Origin: Variovorax jilinensis
GTDB taxonomy: Bacteria > Pseudomonadota > Gammaproteobacteria > Burkholderiales > Burkholderiaceae_C
Direction of reading: 5' to 3'
DNA: 64,000 nt
Assembly: GCF_030316885.1 (NCBI RefSeq)
Contig: NZ_JASZYQ010000002.1
Coordinates: 132,001-196,000 of the forward strand
Of the stretch, positions 56,301 through 63,876 are shown one piece after another (within the stretch, counting starts at the first letter, position 1; each line of letters begins with the position of its first letter). The notes beneath the pieces are model-generated. The model was not told the DNA's origin and ran no database searches. It worked only from the letters and a program-made list of their open reading frames with translations. A program made the position numbers and the translations under genes.

Positions 56301-57471
56301 CCGGCGCGGGGCTCCAGCTGCCCTCGGCGTCGATGCGTCCCCCGCCGGCCCGCACGCTGGCCTGCGGCAGGGTCCAGGTGCTGCCGTCGTAGCCGGCGCG
56401 CAGGTCGAGCTGCTCGACCGGCAGCCTGCCTTCGTCCCAGGGACCGGGCAGCGTGTTGCGGATGCTGGCGCTGGCCTTCCAGGCGTTGTCGCCGGCCGCG
56501 CTGTCGGGGCCGGCGTCGATCTCGCCACTGAGCCGTGTGGCGGGCGCCTCGGGCCAGAGGCGGGCCAGGTCGAGGTTCTGCAGCTCGGCATGGGCGTCGA
56601 TCACGGGCTGCGGCTGCCAGGGCGCGAGATTGGCGCGCAGCCGGCCCTGCATCGGCGGCTCGGCGCCTTCCTCGACCGGCTTGACCTCGGCCTCGACGGC
56701 CAGTTGCGCGTCGGGGCCGGACAGCGTGCCACGGAGGGTGGCGTCGGCGCGCAGGTCGATGTTGCGCTCGGGCGCCAGCAGCGCTCGCACGCGGCCGTTC
56801 AGCGAGGCATCGATCGCCATCGGCGCCGGCCCCTGCAGCCGCAGCTGCGCGCCGTAGTGTCCGTCGGCGATGTCGACGCCCGCGATCTCGAGTTCGTGGT
56901 GGTCGTTGCGGTAGCGGTAGCTGCCTTCGAGCCCGGTCGCCTGCAGCGCGGGCGGTCCGGTCCAGCGCAGGTCGTCGATCTTGAACGGCAGCTCGACTTC
57001 CACGGGCAGCACGATCTGGGTGAGCGGCTCGACCGGCTTGCTCTCGGTCTGCGGACGCTGCGTGATCGACACCTGGGCCGCATGCACCTCGCCGAGCTGG
57101 ACCCGGCGCTGCAGCAGCGGCGCGAGCCGCCAGCCGATGCGCGCATCGCGCACCTCGACCGCGAGGCTCTCGCTCTCCCAGCGCAGCCAGCCGATGCGGC
57201 CACCCGCGCGCAGCGAGCCCGAGACGTCCCGGCTCTCGAGCGTCTGGCCGGCCGGCAGGTAGCGGGCGGTGCGCGCGAGCGCGAAGGCCAGCGACTGGTC
57301 CGAGCCCAGCCACCACCACGCCGCCGCGCCGAGCAGCAGCAGCGCCGCCAGCAGGCCCGTGAAGGTCCAGGCGAGCGCCCGCAGCGCGCGCCGCGTACGC
57401 GAGCGCCGGGCCGGCACTGCGGCGGGTGCCTCCGGCGTGGGATCGGGTCGGGATTCGGTGCTGCTGCTCAT
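53380..57471 (-). CDS. tamB: Translocation and assembly module protein TamB
   Basis: A 1363-residue AsmA-like bridge protein. A cytoplasmic Arg-rich N-terminus (RRSRTRRALRAL) and one membrane helix (about 35-58) anchor it in the inner membrane. The rest is a long repetitive beta structure that spans the periplasm. The DUF490 domain ends with RLTLRAQAGQQSAIDLIYTL and a terminal QFD. TamB works with TamA in outer-membrane protein insertion and, in recent models, phospholipid transport. Its ATG is 11 bases after the tamA stop. Confidence 0.93.
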   Translation of the reverse strand: MSSSTESRPDPTPEAPAAVPARRSRTRRALRALAWTFTGLLAALLLLGAAAWWWLGSDQSLAFALARTARYLPAGQTLESRDVSGSLRAGGRIGWLRWESESLAVEVRDARIGWRLAPLLQRRVQLGEVHAAQVSITQRPQTESKPVEPLTQIVLPVEVELPFKIDDLRWTGPPALQATGLEGSYRYRNDHHELEIAGVDIADGHYGAQLRLQGPAPMAIDASLNGRVRALLAPERNIDLRADATLRGTLSGPDAQLAVEAEVKPVEEGAEPPMQGRLRANLAPWQPQPVIDAHAELQNLDLARLWPEAPATRLSGEIDAGPDSAAGDNAWKASASIRNTLPGPWDEGRLPVEQLDLRAGYDGSTWTLPQASVRAGGGRIDAEGSWSPAPAPWKVDATVRNVKPGALHTQLAGAPVSGRIQASQASQAGDAIQFDIALQAAGGVGARGDLQGLRLERALAKGQWQGRVLDLRSLRVEAQGASVDGRLQLQVDEQAASGRLNLVMPGGSALVDGRIAPASGSGDLQARVEDAAALQRWVEGLPGLDSAFAGTTLQGNARLDASWRGGWQAVQRRLQETGGPAPRGGAETTLQATLTVPKLEIKPAAAAGATAAPILLTGVRAELAGSLVQATLSLKGEALVQGRKITLDTRASGGIERLNQWNLALASLEASLLDTTQAEAKPWVLTLASPVSAKVRTTAGSAPRLEVDASAASATLRGPAPGSVKIDWQPLRYIRSGTEAQRAYRLTSKGRLQGLPMAWAEVLGGGDAMAKAGFSGDLLFNGEWDVDAGDTLRAKARLVRESGDLRVQAGEAALVTRIRSHGTGTASERTMDAAGPGTATPAGLKRAELTLDAEGDSVRANLAWDSERAGEIRIEAGTRVQQRQGGWQWAGDAPLSGRVSARMPNLGVWSILAPPGWRMAGTLEANATLSGSRDEPRWNGTLAADQLALRALVEGLDLRDGRLRATLSGNRVEVTEFTLKGGAGAQTRIPGQSGNLSTASSEAARGGGSLDGRGELSWGATPAGAAAGSGIRMSMQAQLRALRVLVRADRQLTLSGDLQARLDNGQFSLRGDLKTDRAVIILPDETAPSLGSDVVVRSAAIDRQAAEEAARRTALNQAEVGRAQTAKPPDIAVDFDLGTDFAVQGRGITTRLAGKLAISSKALDAPPRITGEVRTVNGQYRAYGQQLTIETGVARFNGPFDNPQLDILAIRPNLSQRVGVQITGTAQSPRVRLYSEPALSDQETLTWLVLGRASATSGGESVLLQQAALALLGGMGGSGGGLASRFGLDEIGFKGPGTGGDVRESTVTVGKRVARDFYITYEASLGGTLGTFFIFYDLTRRLTLRAQAGQQSAIDLIYTLQFD

Positions 57472-57482
57472 CGGGGACCCGG

Positions 57483-59375
57483 TCAGAAGGTGAAGCCCAG
57501 CCGCACGTGGAGGCGGAACTTGCGGTCGTCGATGCCGTAGGCCAGGTCCATCTGCACCGGGCCGATCGGACTGGCCCAGCGCGCCCCGACGCCGACACCG
57601 ACCTTGGCCTCCATGTCGCCGGGCTTGTCGGCCACGCCGCCGACGTCGATGAAAGTGGTGCTGTCCCAGGCGGTGAGGTTGCCGTTCCAGACGAAGGGCC
57701 GCAGGTATTCGATGCTCGCGACGCCGAGGTAGCGGCCCGCGATGACCTGGCCGTCGGGCTTGATGGCACCGATCGAGCGGTAGCCATAGCCGCGCACCGT
57801 GGTATCGCCGCCGGTGAGGAAGTTCAGCGTGGAGGGAATCTGGGCCCGGTCGGCCGCGGTGACGGCGCCGGCCTCGGCGCGCAGCTGGATGCGGGCACTG
57901 CGCGACTGCGTGCGGTCGGCGTTCTCGACCCTGCCGGCCGGGATGAAGCCGACCCACCGGACGTAGGTGCGCGCGAACGGCAGCTGCTCGCCGCTGAGCG
58001 TGTAGCCGCCCGCGAGCTCGAGTGCCACGCCCTGGCCGCGGGTCGGCGCCGCCAGGTTGTCGAAGTAGCGGCCGGTCCAGCCCCAGTTGAGGCTCAGGGC
58101 CGAGGCCGAGGGCGGCGGGTTGAAGCCGTGGTTGGTCGCGTAGTCGTACTGCACGAAGAGGCTGCGGTCGATGTGGCCTGCGCTCTTGCTGCGGCCGCCG
58201 CGCAGCCGGCCGCTGTCGACCGTGTAGCTGCCCGAGACCTCGCTCTTGAGCAGCGCCGAGGTAAAGGAGCGCCACCCGTTGTCGTCGGGAATCGCGTTCC
58301 ACTCGGTGCCCAGCGACTGCACGTCGCGGTCGAGCGTGAGCCGCGACACCGCGCGCCAGCCGAGCACCGGGATCTCGTTGTGCGAATGGTCGATCGACAG
58401 CCGCGCGCCGCTGTCGGTGGTGAAGCCGACGCCGAGCACCACGCGCTGCAGGGGCGCCTCGCGCACCTGCGCGATCACGGGCGCGGCCTGCGGATCGGTG
58501 TCGCGGGTGTCGAGCGTGAGGAACACCGAGTCGAAGTAGCCGCTGCTCGCGAGCCGCTGTTGGGCATCAAGCAGTGCCTGCTGGTCGTATTCGGCACCGG
58601 TCGGCACGCGCGCGAGCCGGCGGATGCTGTCGGCCGGGTAGCGCTGGTTGCCGTTCACCACCAGCGGCCCGAAGCGGTAGGCCGGCCCCGAAGCGTAGGT
58701 CACGCCGAGCGCGGCCTCGCTGCGGTCGGCGTCGATCTTGGCCTGGCTCGTGAGGATGCTGCCGGTCGGGAAGCGGCGCGCCGTGAGGCTGCGCAGCGTG
58801 GCGGTCTTGGCGCTGTCCCACCCCTGCTGGCTGAAGACCTGGCCCGGGCGAAGGCTCCAGCCGTTGCGCAGCGCATCGCGCCTGGCCTCGCTGCCCGGGT
58901 CTTCGGCGATCGGGCCGCTGAAGTCGATCTGCACCTTGCTCACGGTGGTGAGCGGACCGGGCTCGACCGTGATGTGCACTTCGCGCGGGGCCTTGCCGCC
59001 GGGCGTGTCGCGCAGCTCGAGCGTGAGCGTGGGCGTGAAGTAGCCCAGGGTGTTCAGCAGCTCGCGCGCATTGGCTTCGGCCGCCACCATCAGGCGCGAG
59101 ATCTCGACCGCGCCGAGGTCGTCGAGTTCGCGAAAGCGCTGGATCTCGAGGTGGCGCTCGAGGTAGTCGCGCACCTCGCGCGGGGCCTCGATGTCGACGG
59201 CGAAGGCCTCGCCGCCGGAGCGCGGGGTGTCGCTGCTCACCGAGGTCGACGCGGTCTCGCTGCTGTTCTCGGCGTCGGTCTTCGGCAGCAGGCTGCACCC
59301 CGACAGGGCGACCACGGCTGCAAAAAACAACGCCGGCAACCACGCCGGCGTACGAGAACGGACCACCCTAAGCAT
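57483..59375 (-). CDS. tamA: Omp85-family outer membrane assembly protein TamA
   Basis: A 630-residue Omp85 protein. Three POTRA-like domains (about 55-300) are followed by a 16-strand barrel that ends in Phe. The VRGYGYRS loop motif is present at about residue 530. The signal sequence ends in LSGC at Cys27, a lipobox, which is unusual because Omp85 proteins are normally not lipidated. It is translated just ahead of tamB. Confidence 0.93.
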   Translation of the reverse strand: MLRVVRSRTPAWLPALFFAAVVALSGCSLLPKTDAENSSETASTSVSSDTPRSGGEAFAVDIEAPREVRDYLERHLEIQRFRELDDLGAVEISRLMVAAEANARELLNTLGYFTPTLTLELRDTPGGKAPREVHITVEPGPLTTVSKVQIDFSGPIAEDPGSEARRDALRNGWSLRPGQVFSQQGWDSAKTATLRSLTARRFPTGSILTSQAKIDADRSEAALGVTYASGPAYRFGPLVVNGNQRYPADSIRRLARVPTGAEYDQQALLDAQQRLASSGYFDSVFLTLDTRDTDPQAAPVIAQVREAPLQRVVLGVGFTTDSGARLSIDHSHNEIPVLGWRAVSRLTLDRDVQSLGTEWNAIPDDNGWRSFTSALLKSEVSGSYTVDSGRLRGGRSKSAGHIDRSLFVQYDYATNHGFNPPPSASALSLNWGWTGRYFDNLAAPTRGQGVALELAGGYTLSGEQLPFARTYVRWVGFIPAGRVENADRTQSRSARIQLRAEAGAVTAADRAQIPSTLNFLTGGDTTVRGYGYRSIGAIKPDGQVIAGRYLGVASIEYLRPFVWNGNLTAWDSTTFIDVGGVADKPGDMEAKVGVGVGARWASPIGPVQMDLAYGIDDRKFRLHVRLGFTF

Positions 59376-59438
59376 GCGGCCATTTTGACAGCATGCGTGC
59401 GGCCTTCCGGCCGCCGCGCGGGGCAGCGGACCGGGGCG

Positions 59439-60626
59439 CTACTTGGAGAGCAGGCGCATGGCGTCCTCGAGGCCGCGCAGGGTCAGCGGATACATGCGAT
59501 GCGACACCAGCTGCTGCATCACGGCGATGCTCTGGCGGTACTGCCACACGCCCTGCGGCTCGGGATTGATCCAGGCGAATTTCGGGAAGGCGTGCGTCAG
59601 GCGCTGCATCCATTCGGCACCGGCTTCCTCGTTGTTGTATTCGACGCTGCCGCCGGGCTGCAGGATCTCGTAGGGACTCATGGTGGCATCGCCCACGAAG
59701 ATCAGCTTGTAGTCCTTGTTGTACTTGCGAATGATGTCCCAGGTCGCGAACTTCTCGGAGAAGCGGCGCCGGTTGTTCTTCCACATGAAGTCGTACACGC
59801 AGTTGTGGAAGTAGTAGAACTCGAGGTGCTTGAATTCGGTCTTGACCGCCGAGAACAGCTCTTCCACGCGCTGGATGTGTTCGTCCATCGTGCCGCCGAC
59901 GTCCATCAGCAGCAGCACCTTGACGTTGTTGTGGCGCTCGGGCCGCATCTTGATGTCGAGGTAGCCCGCGTTGGCCGCGGTCGAATGGATCGTGTCGTCG
60001 AGGTCGAGCTCTTCCTCGTGGCCCTCGCGCGCGAACTTGCGCAGGCGCCGCAACGCGATCTTGATGTTGCGGGTGCCGAGTTCCTGGCTGTCGTCGTAGT
60101 CCTTGTAGGCGCGCTGGTCCCAGACCTTGACCGCGCTCTTGTTCTTGCCGGCGCCGCCGATGCGCACGCCCTGCGGGTTGTAGCCGCCGTGGCCGAAGGG
60201 CGAGGTGCCGCCGGTGCCGATCCACTTGCTGCCGCCTTCGTGGCGCTCCTTCTGTTCCTCGAAGCGCTTCTTGAGCGTCTCCATGAGCTCGTCCCAGCCC
60301 ATCTTCTCGATCTTGGCCTTCTCCTCGGCCGTGAACTCGCGCTCGAGCGTCTTGCGCAGCCAGTCGAGCGGTACTTCCTTGGTGAAGTCGGCCAGCATCT
60401 CGACGCCCTTGAAGTAGGCGGCGAAGGCGCGGTCGAACTTGTCGTAGTGCTTCTCGTCCTTGACGAGCGCGGTGCGCGAGAGGTAGTAGAAGTCGTCGAG
60501 GCCGTAGGCGCCGTCGGAGTTCGGGCCCACCACGTCGGCCTGCAGGGCCTCGAGCAGCGTCAGGTATTCCTTGACCGAAACCGGCAGCTTGGCCGAGCGC
60601 AGCGTGTAGAAGAAGTCGATCAGCAT
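59439..60626 (-). CDS. CoxE-like vWA domain protein
   Basis: A 395-residue cytoplasmic protein; no signal peptide. The N-terminal helical half (1-190) is CoxE-type. The vWA domain (about 235-395) has the metal site LLLMDVGGTMDEH (DxGGT in place of DxSxS) and FVGDATMSPYE. Such proteins act with MoxR ATPases to fit metal or to remodel enzymes. It is the last of four genes running from moxR, 6 bases after the GNAT gene. Confidence 0.88.
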   Translation of the reverse strand: MLIDFFYTLRSAKLPVSVKEYLTLLEALQADVVGPNSDGAYGLDDFYYLSRTALVKDEKHYDKFDRAFAAYFKGVEMLADFTKEVPLDWLRKTLEREFTAEEKAKIEKMGWDELMETLKKRFEEQKERHEGGSKWIGTGGTSPFGHGGYNPQGVRIGGAGKNKSAVKVWDQRAYKDYDDSQELGTRNIKIALRRLRKFAREGHEEELDLDDTIHSTAANAGYLDIKMRPERHNNVKVLLLMDVGGTMDEHIQRVEELFSAVKTEFKHLEFYYFHNCVYDFMWKNNRRRFSEKFATWDIIRKYNKDYKLIFVGDATMSPYEILQPGGSVEYNNEEAGAEWMQRLTHAFPKFAWINPEPQGVWQYRQSIAVMQQLVSHRMYPLTLRGLEDAMRLLSK

Positions 60627-60632
60627 GGCGAA

Positions 60633-61259
60633 TCACTCCCTGGGCGAAGATGCGTTCGACGAGGCCGGGCGGGGCTTGTCAAGCAGGTAGTTCAGCTGCG
60701 CCCTGACCTCTGGCCATTCGCCCGCGCGCAGGCTGTACATCACGGTGTCGCGGATGGTGCCGTCGCGCCGCAGCGCGTGGCCGCGGATCACGCCGTCCTT
60801 CCTGGCCCCGAGCCGCTCGATCGCCTGCTGCGACGCATGGTTGAAGTTGTCGGTGCGCCAGCCCACCACATGGCAGCCGAGCGCATCGAAGGCATGCGTG
60901 AGCATCAGCAGCTTGCAGGTGGTGTTGACGTGGGTGCGCTGGCAACGCCTGGCATACCAGGTGTAGCCGATCTCGACCCGCTTCACAGCGGGCAGGATGT
61001 CGTGGAAGCTGGTGCTGCCGAGCACGGTGCCGCTGGCCTCGTCGGTGACGGCGAAGGCGAAGCGGTTGCCATCCTCGCGCATCTGCAGCGCGGATTCGAT
61101 GTAGCCGCGGGTGTCCTTGGGCTCGGGCACCGAGGTGACGCGGATGTTCCAGAGTTCGCCGTCGGCCGCCGCGGCGCGCAGGCCTTCCTCGTGCGCCAGC
61201 GACAGCGGCACCAGTGCGATGCCGCGCGACCGCAGCGTGACGGGCTCGACGAATGCCAT
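60633..61259 (-). CDS. GNAT-family N-acetyltransferase (RimJ/RimL-type)
   Basis: A 208-residue acetyltransferase. The acetyl-CoA fold shows TLRSRGIALVPLSLAHEEGL at the N-terminus, GSTSFHDILPAVKRVEIGYTW and the later GWRTDNFNHASQQAIERLGAR. The last elements are those of protein N-terminal or ribosomal acetyltransferases; the substrate is unknown. It lies inside the MoxR/vWA cluster, 2 bases after the small membrane gene. Confidence 0.87.
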   Translation of the reverse strand: MAFVEPVTLRSRGIALVPLSLAHEEGLRAAAADGELWNIRVTSVPEPKDTRGYIESALQMREDGNRFAFAVTDEASGTVLGSTSFHDILPAVKRVEIGYTWYARRCQRTHVNTTCKLLMLTHAFDALGCHVVGWRTDNFNHASQQAIERLGARKDGVIRGHALRRDGTIRDTVMYSLRAGEWPEVRAQLNYLLDKPRPASSNASSPRE

Positions 61260-61261
61260 GC

Positions 61262-61507
61262 TCAGCTCCCCGGGGGACCGTACTTGCGCGTGTACCAGGC
61301 GCGCGCGATCTGGACGCCGCCGCCACCGCCGAGGCCGATCAGCAGGATGCCGAAGATGGCCTTGTTGTCGTAGCCGCCGGGGCCGAAGGCGTCGAGCCCG
61401 AGCTGCAGGCCGACCCAGCGGCCCAGCAGCGCGCCGGCCACGAACAGCACGGCCTGCGCCACGCCCAGCAGCAGCAGCTGCGAAGTCGGATGCCGACCGT
61501 TGCTCAT
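61262..61507 (-). CDS. Small two-helix membrane protein
   Basis: An 81-residue protein with two hydrophobic stretches (QLLLLGVAQAVLFVAGALLG and AIFGILLIGLGGGGGVQIA) and a Gly-rich turn. It resembles AtpZ/AtpI-type small membrane proteins only loosely, so I give no function. The ATG at 61507 lies at the edge of the 86-bp repeat; a longer frame would use repeat sequence as coding and is not convincing. Confidence 0.6.
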   Translation of the reverse strand: MSNGRHPTSQLLLLGVAQAVLFVAGALLGRWVGLQLGLDAFGPGGYDNKAIFGILLIGLGGGGGVQIARAWYTRKYGPPGS

Positions 61508-61673
61508 CGGTACCCCCACGCTCGGCACTTCGTGTCCTCGATGCCCCCCGAGGGGGCGCGAGCTTGCTCGGGGCGGCCCAGCGCGGCGCTCATCGGCACC
61601 CCCACGCTCGGCACTTCGTGTCCTCGCTGCCCCCCGAGGGGGTGCGAGCTTGCTCTGGGCGGCCCAGCGCGGC
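61502..61673. repeat. Two tandem copies of an 86-bp palindromic repeat
   Basis: Copy 1 is 61502-61587 and copy 2 is 61588-61673, an exact 86-base period, followed by a third start GCTCATCGG at 61674. The copies differ at a handful of sites. Each contains the palindrome CCCCCCGAGGGGG. It sits between the moxR stop and the start of the small membrane gene. I recall similar REP-like elements in many intergenic sites of Comamonadaceae genomes. Confidence 0.9.
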
Positions 61674-61675
61674 GC

Positions 61676-62530
61676 TCATCGGTTGTTGCGCTGCATGAAG
61701 ACGAGCTTCTCGAACAGGGTCACGTCCTGTTCGTTCTTGAGCAGTGCGCCGACCAGCGGGGGCACCGCGACCTTGTCGTCCTTGCTCTGCAGCGCCTCGA
61801 GCGGGATGTCCTCGGCCACCAGCAGCTTGAGCCAGTCGAGCAGCTCGGAGGTGGAAGGCTTCTTCTTCAGGCCGGGCAGGTTGCGCACGTCGTAGAAGGT
61901 CTTCATCGCGGCCGTCAGCAGTTCCTGCTTGAGGCCCGGGAAGTGCACCGCGACGATGCTCTTCATCGTCTCGGCATCGGGGAACTTGATGTAGTGGAAG
62001 AAGCAGCGGCGCAGGAAGGCGTCGGGCAGTTCCTTCTCGTTGTTCGAGGTGATGAACACCACCGGCCGGTGCTTGGCGCGGATGAGCTCGCGGGTCTCGT
62101 AGCAATAGAACTCCATGCGGTCGATCTCGCGCAGCAGGTCGTTCGGGAATTCGATGTCCGCCTTGTCGATCTCGTCGATCAGCAACGCCACCGGCTGGTC
62201 GGCCGTGAAGGCCTGCCACAGCACGCCCTTCACGATGTAGTTGTGGATGTCGCTGACGCGCTCGCCGCCGTCGAGGTCCTTGAGCTGCGAATCGCGCAGC
62301 CGGCTCACGGCATCGTATTCGTAGAGGCCCTGCTGCGCCTTGGTGGTCGACTTGATGTGCCACTGGAGCAGCGGCAGGCCGAGCGCCTGGGCCACTTCCT
62401 CGGCCAGCATGGTCTTGCCGGTGCCGGGCTCGCCCTTGACCAGCAGCGGGCGCTTGAGCGTGATGGCGGCATTGACCGCGAGCATCAGGTCCTGAGTGGC
62501 GACGTAGTTGTCTGAACCCTTGAATTTCAT
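61676..62530 (-). CDS. MoxR-family AAA+ ATPase
   Basis: A 284-residue ATPase. Walker A is GEPGTGKT (33-40), Walker B LLIDEID (D119-E120), sensor ITSNNEKELPDAFLRRC. MoxR proteins act as chaperones with vWA partners, and a CoxE-like vWA gene lies in the same operon. I used ATG 62530 (MKFKGSDNYV); 12 residues upstream in frame look non-conserved. It reads away from the cytochrome gene. Confidence 0.93.
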   Translation of the reverse strand: MKFKGSDNYVATQDLMLAVNAAITLKRPLLVKGEPGTGKTMLAEEVAQALGLPLLQWHIKSTTKAQQGLYEYDAVSRLRDSQLKDLDGGERVSDIHNYIVKGVLWQAFTADQPVALLIDEIDKADIEFPNDLLREIDRMEFYCYETRELIRAKHRPVVFITSNNEKELPDAFLRRCFFHYIKFPDAETMKSIVAVHFPGLKQELLTAAMKTFYDVRNLPGLKKKPSTSELLDWLKLLVAEDIPLEALQSKDDKVAVPPLVGALLKNEQDVTLFEKLVFMQRNNR

Positions 62531-62607
62531 GGATGGTCGAGAAGCGGAGGGTGGTTGAAAGAACACAACATCGATCGTTCGCTGGCGGGGTGCTCAAAGA
62601 GCCCCCA

Positions 62608-62625
62608 TATAATCAAATGTTGATT
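62608..62625 (+). promoter_or_regulatory. -10 element and overlapping inverted repeat upstream of the cytochrome gene
   Basis: A perfect TATAAT (62608-62613) lies 47 bases before the cytochrome ATG; no good -35 is seen 16-18 bases upstream. Overlapping it, AATCAA (62611-62616) and TTGATT (62620-62625) form an inverted repeat with a 3-base gap. It may be an operator, since it would straddle the transcription start. Confidence 0.45.
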
Positions 62626-62660
62626 TGAAACAAGTAGCTCCACGAGATTGTGCGCGCAAA

Positions 62661-63341
62661 ATGAACAAGTTGTTGACCACGATGTTTGCCCTCGCTGTCG
62701 CCTGCGTGACGTTCTCGGCGCAGGCCCAGAAGATCACCGGCAATGCTGAAGCGGGCGCGAAGAAGATCGCGATGTGCGTGGGCTGCCACGGCATCATCGG
62801 CTACCAGGCGAGCTTTCCCGAGGTCCACAAGGTGCCCATGATCGCGGGCCAGAGCGCCACCTACATCGCCTCCGCGCTCACGCAGTACAAGGGCGGCGAG
62901 CGGCGCCACCCCACGATGCGCGCGATCGCCGACACGCTCAGCGAACAGGACATCGCCGATCTCGCGGCCTACTACAGCACGCTCGGCCTGAAGGAAGGCG
63001 ACGCGCCGCCGGCCACGCCCAAGGCAGCCAGCGCCACGGTTCAGGCCCTGATCGCGCGTGACAAGGACAACGCCTGCACCAAGTGCCACGGCGCCAACTT
63101 CAACACGCCCAACGACGGCACCGTGCCCAAGCTCGCGGGCCAGTACGCCGACTACCTCTTCGTCGCGCTCAAGTCGTACAAGGCACAGCCCCACGCGCAG
63201 ATCGGCCGTTCCAACGGCGTGATGAGCGGCCAGGCCAAGAAGTTCACCAACGCCGAGCTCAAGGAGCTCTCCTCGTACATCGCCTCGCTGCCCGGCGAGC
63301 TCAAGACGGTGCCCGAGTCGCGCTTTCATCGCGCCGACTGA
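62661..63341 (+). CDS. Diheme c-type cytochrome (cytochrome c4 family)
   Basis: A 226-residue periplasmic electron carrier. A signal peptide (to about residue 22, SAQAQ) precedes two cytochrome c domains with heme sites C39-VGC-H43 and C139-TKC-H143. Candidate Met ligands lie in HPTMRAIADTLS and in SNGVMSGQAKKF. Two like domains in tandem match cytochrome c4, which donates electrons to terminal oxidases. An intrinsic terminator follows the stop. Confidence 0.92.
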   Translation: MNKLLTTMFALAVACVTFSAQAQKITGNAEAGAKKIAMCVGCHGIIGYQASFPEVHKVPMIAGQSATYIASALTQYKGGERRHPTMRAIADTLSEQDIADLAAYYSTLGLKEGDAPPATPKAASATVQALIARDKDNACTKCHGANFNTPNDGTVPKLAGQYADYLFVALKSYKAQPHAQIGRSNGVMSGQAKKFTNAELKELSSYIASLPGELKTVPESRFHRAD

Positions 63342-63361
63342 GTCGCCCGGAACTCTCTTTG

Positions 63362-63386
63362 AAAGCCCGCTCGCAGCGGGCTTTTT
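63362..63386. terminator. Intrinsic terminator after the cytochrome gene
   Basis: A 10-bp stem, AAAGCCCGCT (63362-63371) with AGCGGGCTTT (63375-63384), a 3-base loop and T continuing to 63386. The opposing DUF1841 gene ends on this same hairpin, and its minus-strand copy also has T at the end of the stem, so it may work both ways. Confidence 0.8.
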
Positions 63387-63820
63387 CAATCCCGCGTCGC
63401 GCGGCGCTGGACGCAGGCGATGTATGCATCGCCGTCGGGTGGTCGGCCCGCGCGCTGGCTCTCCCACATCATCTGGCCCAGGCATTCCATGGCCTCGTGG
63501 TGGGCGTCGAGCAGCGAATCGCGGCGCGCCGCCAGCAGTTCGACCGCCTGCCGGATGCCGCGAGGCTGGTCGATCGAGCATTGCTCGCTGATCGACAGAT
63601 GCATCGACAGGTGAAGGAAGGGGTTCTCGCGCCCGTCCTTGCCGTCGTAGACGCGGGCCACTGCAGCATCGGCATCGGCCAGGTCGGCGTGGTATTCGGG
63701 ATGCTCGTCGATCCAGCGGCTGGCGATGATCTCGAGCGCTTCCATCGGCGCGCCGCGGCGGCTCTTGGCGAAGACGTCGCAGAAGAAACGACGTACTTCC
63801 TCTTGGGAGGGATTGAACAT
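63386..63820 (-). CDS. DUF1841 family protein
   Basis: A 144-residue soluble protein. It starts MFNPSQEEVRRFFCDVF and has NPFLHLSMHLSISEQCSIDQPRGI and the C-terminal HEAMECLGQMMWESQR, features of DUF1841, a family found mostly in beta- and gammaproteobacteria. Its role is unknown. It shares an end hairpin with the cytochrome gene and diverges from the methyltransferase gene by 56 bases. Confidence 0.88.
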   Translation of the reverse strand: MFNPSQEEVRRFFCDVFAKSRRGAPMEALEIIASRWIDEHPEYHADLADADAAVARVYDGKDGRENPFLHLSMHLSISEQCSIDQPRGIRQAVELLAARRDSLLDAHHEAMECLGQMMWESQRAGRPPDGDAYIACVQRRATRD

Positions 63821-63876
63821 CGGTCGAGATTAGCACCGGCGTCCGGGCGCTTGCGCGGCGTGTCCATAATCCCCCG

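Noticed and set aside
53860..61373. Plus-strand frames of 1226 and 1315 codons antisense to tamB, tamA and the vWA gene
   Set aside because: Low-complexity Arg/Ala/Gly/Gln products with no motifs; the minus-strand genes explain the region.
62611..62625. FNR/ANR box before the cytochrome gene
   Set aside because: The half-sites are in the wrong order (ATCAA first, TTGAT second) and the gap is 3 bases instead of 4.
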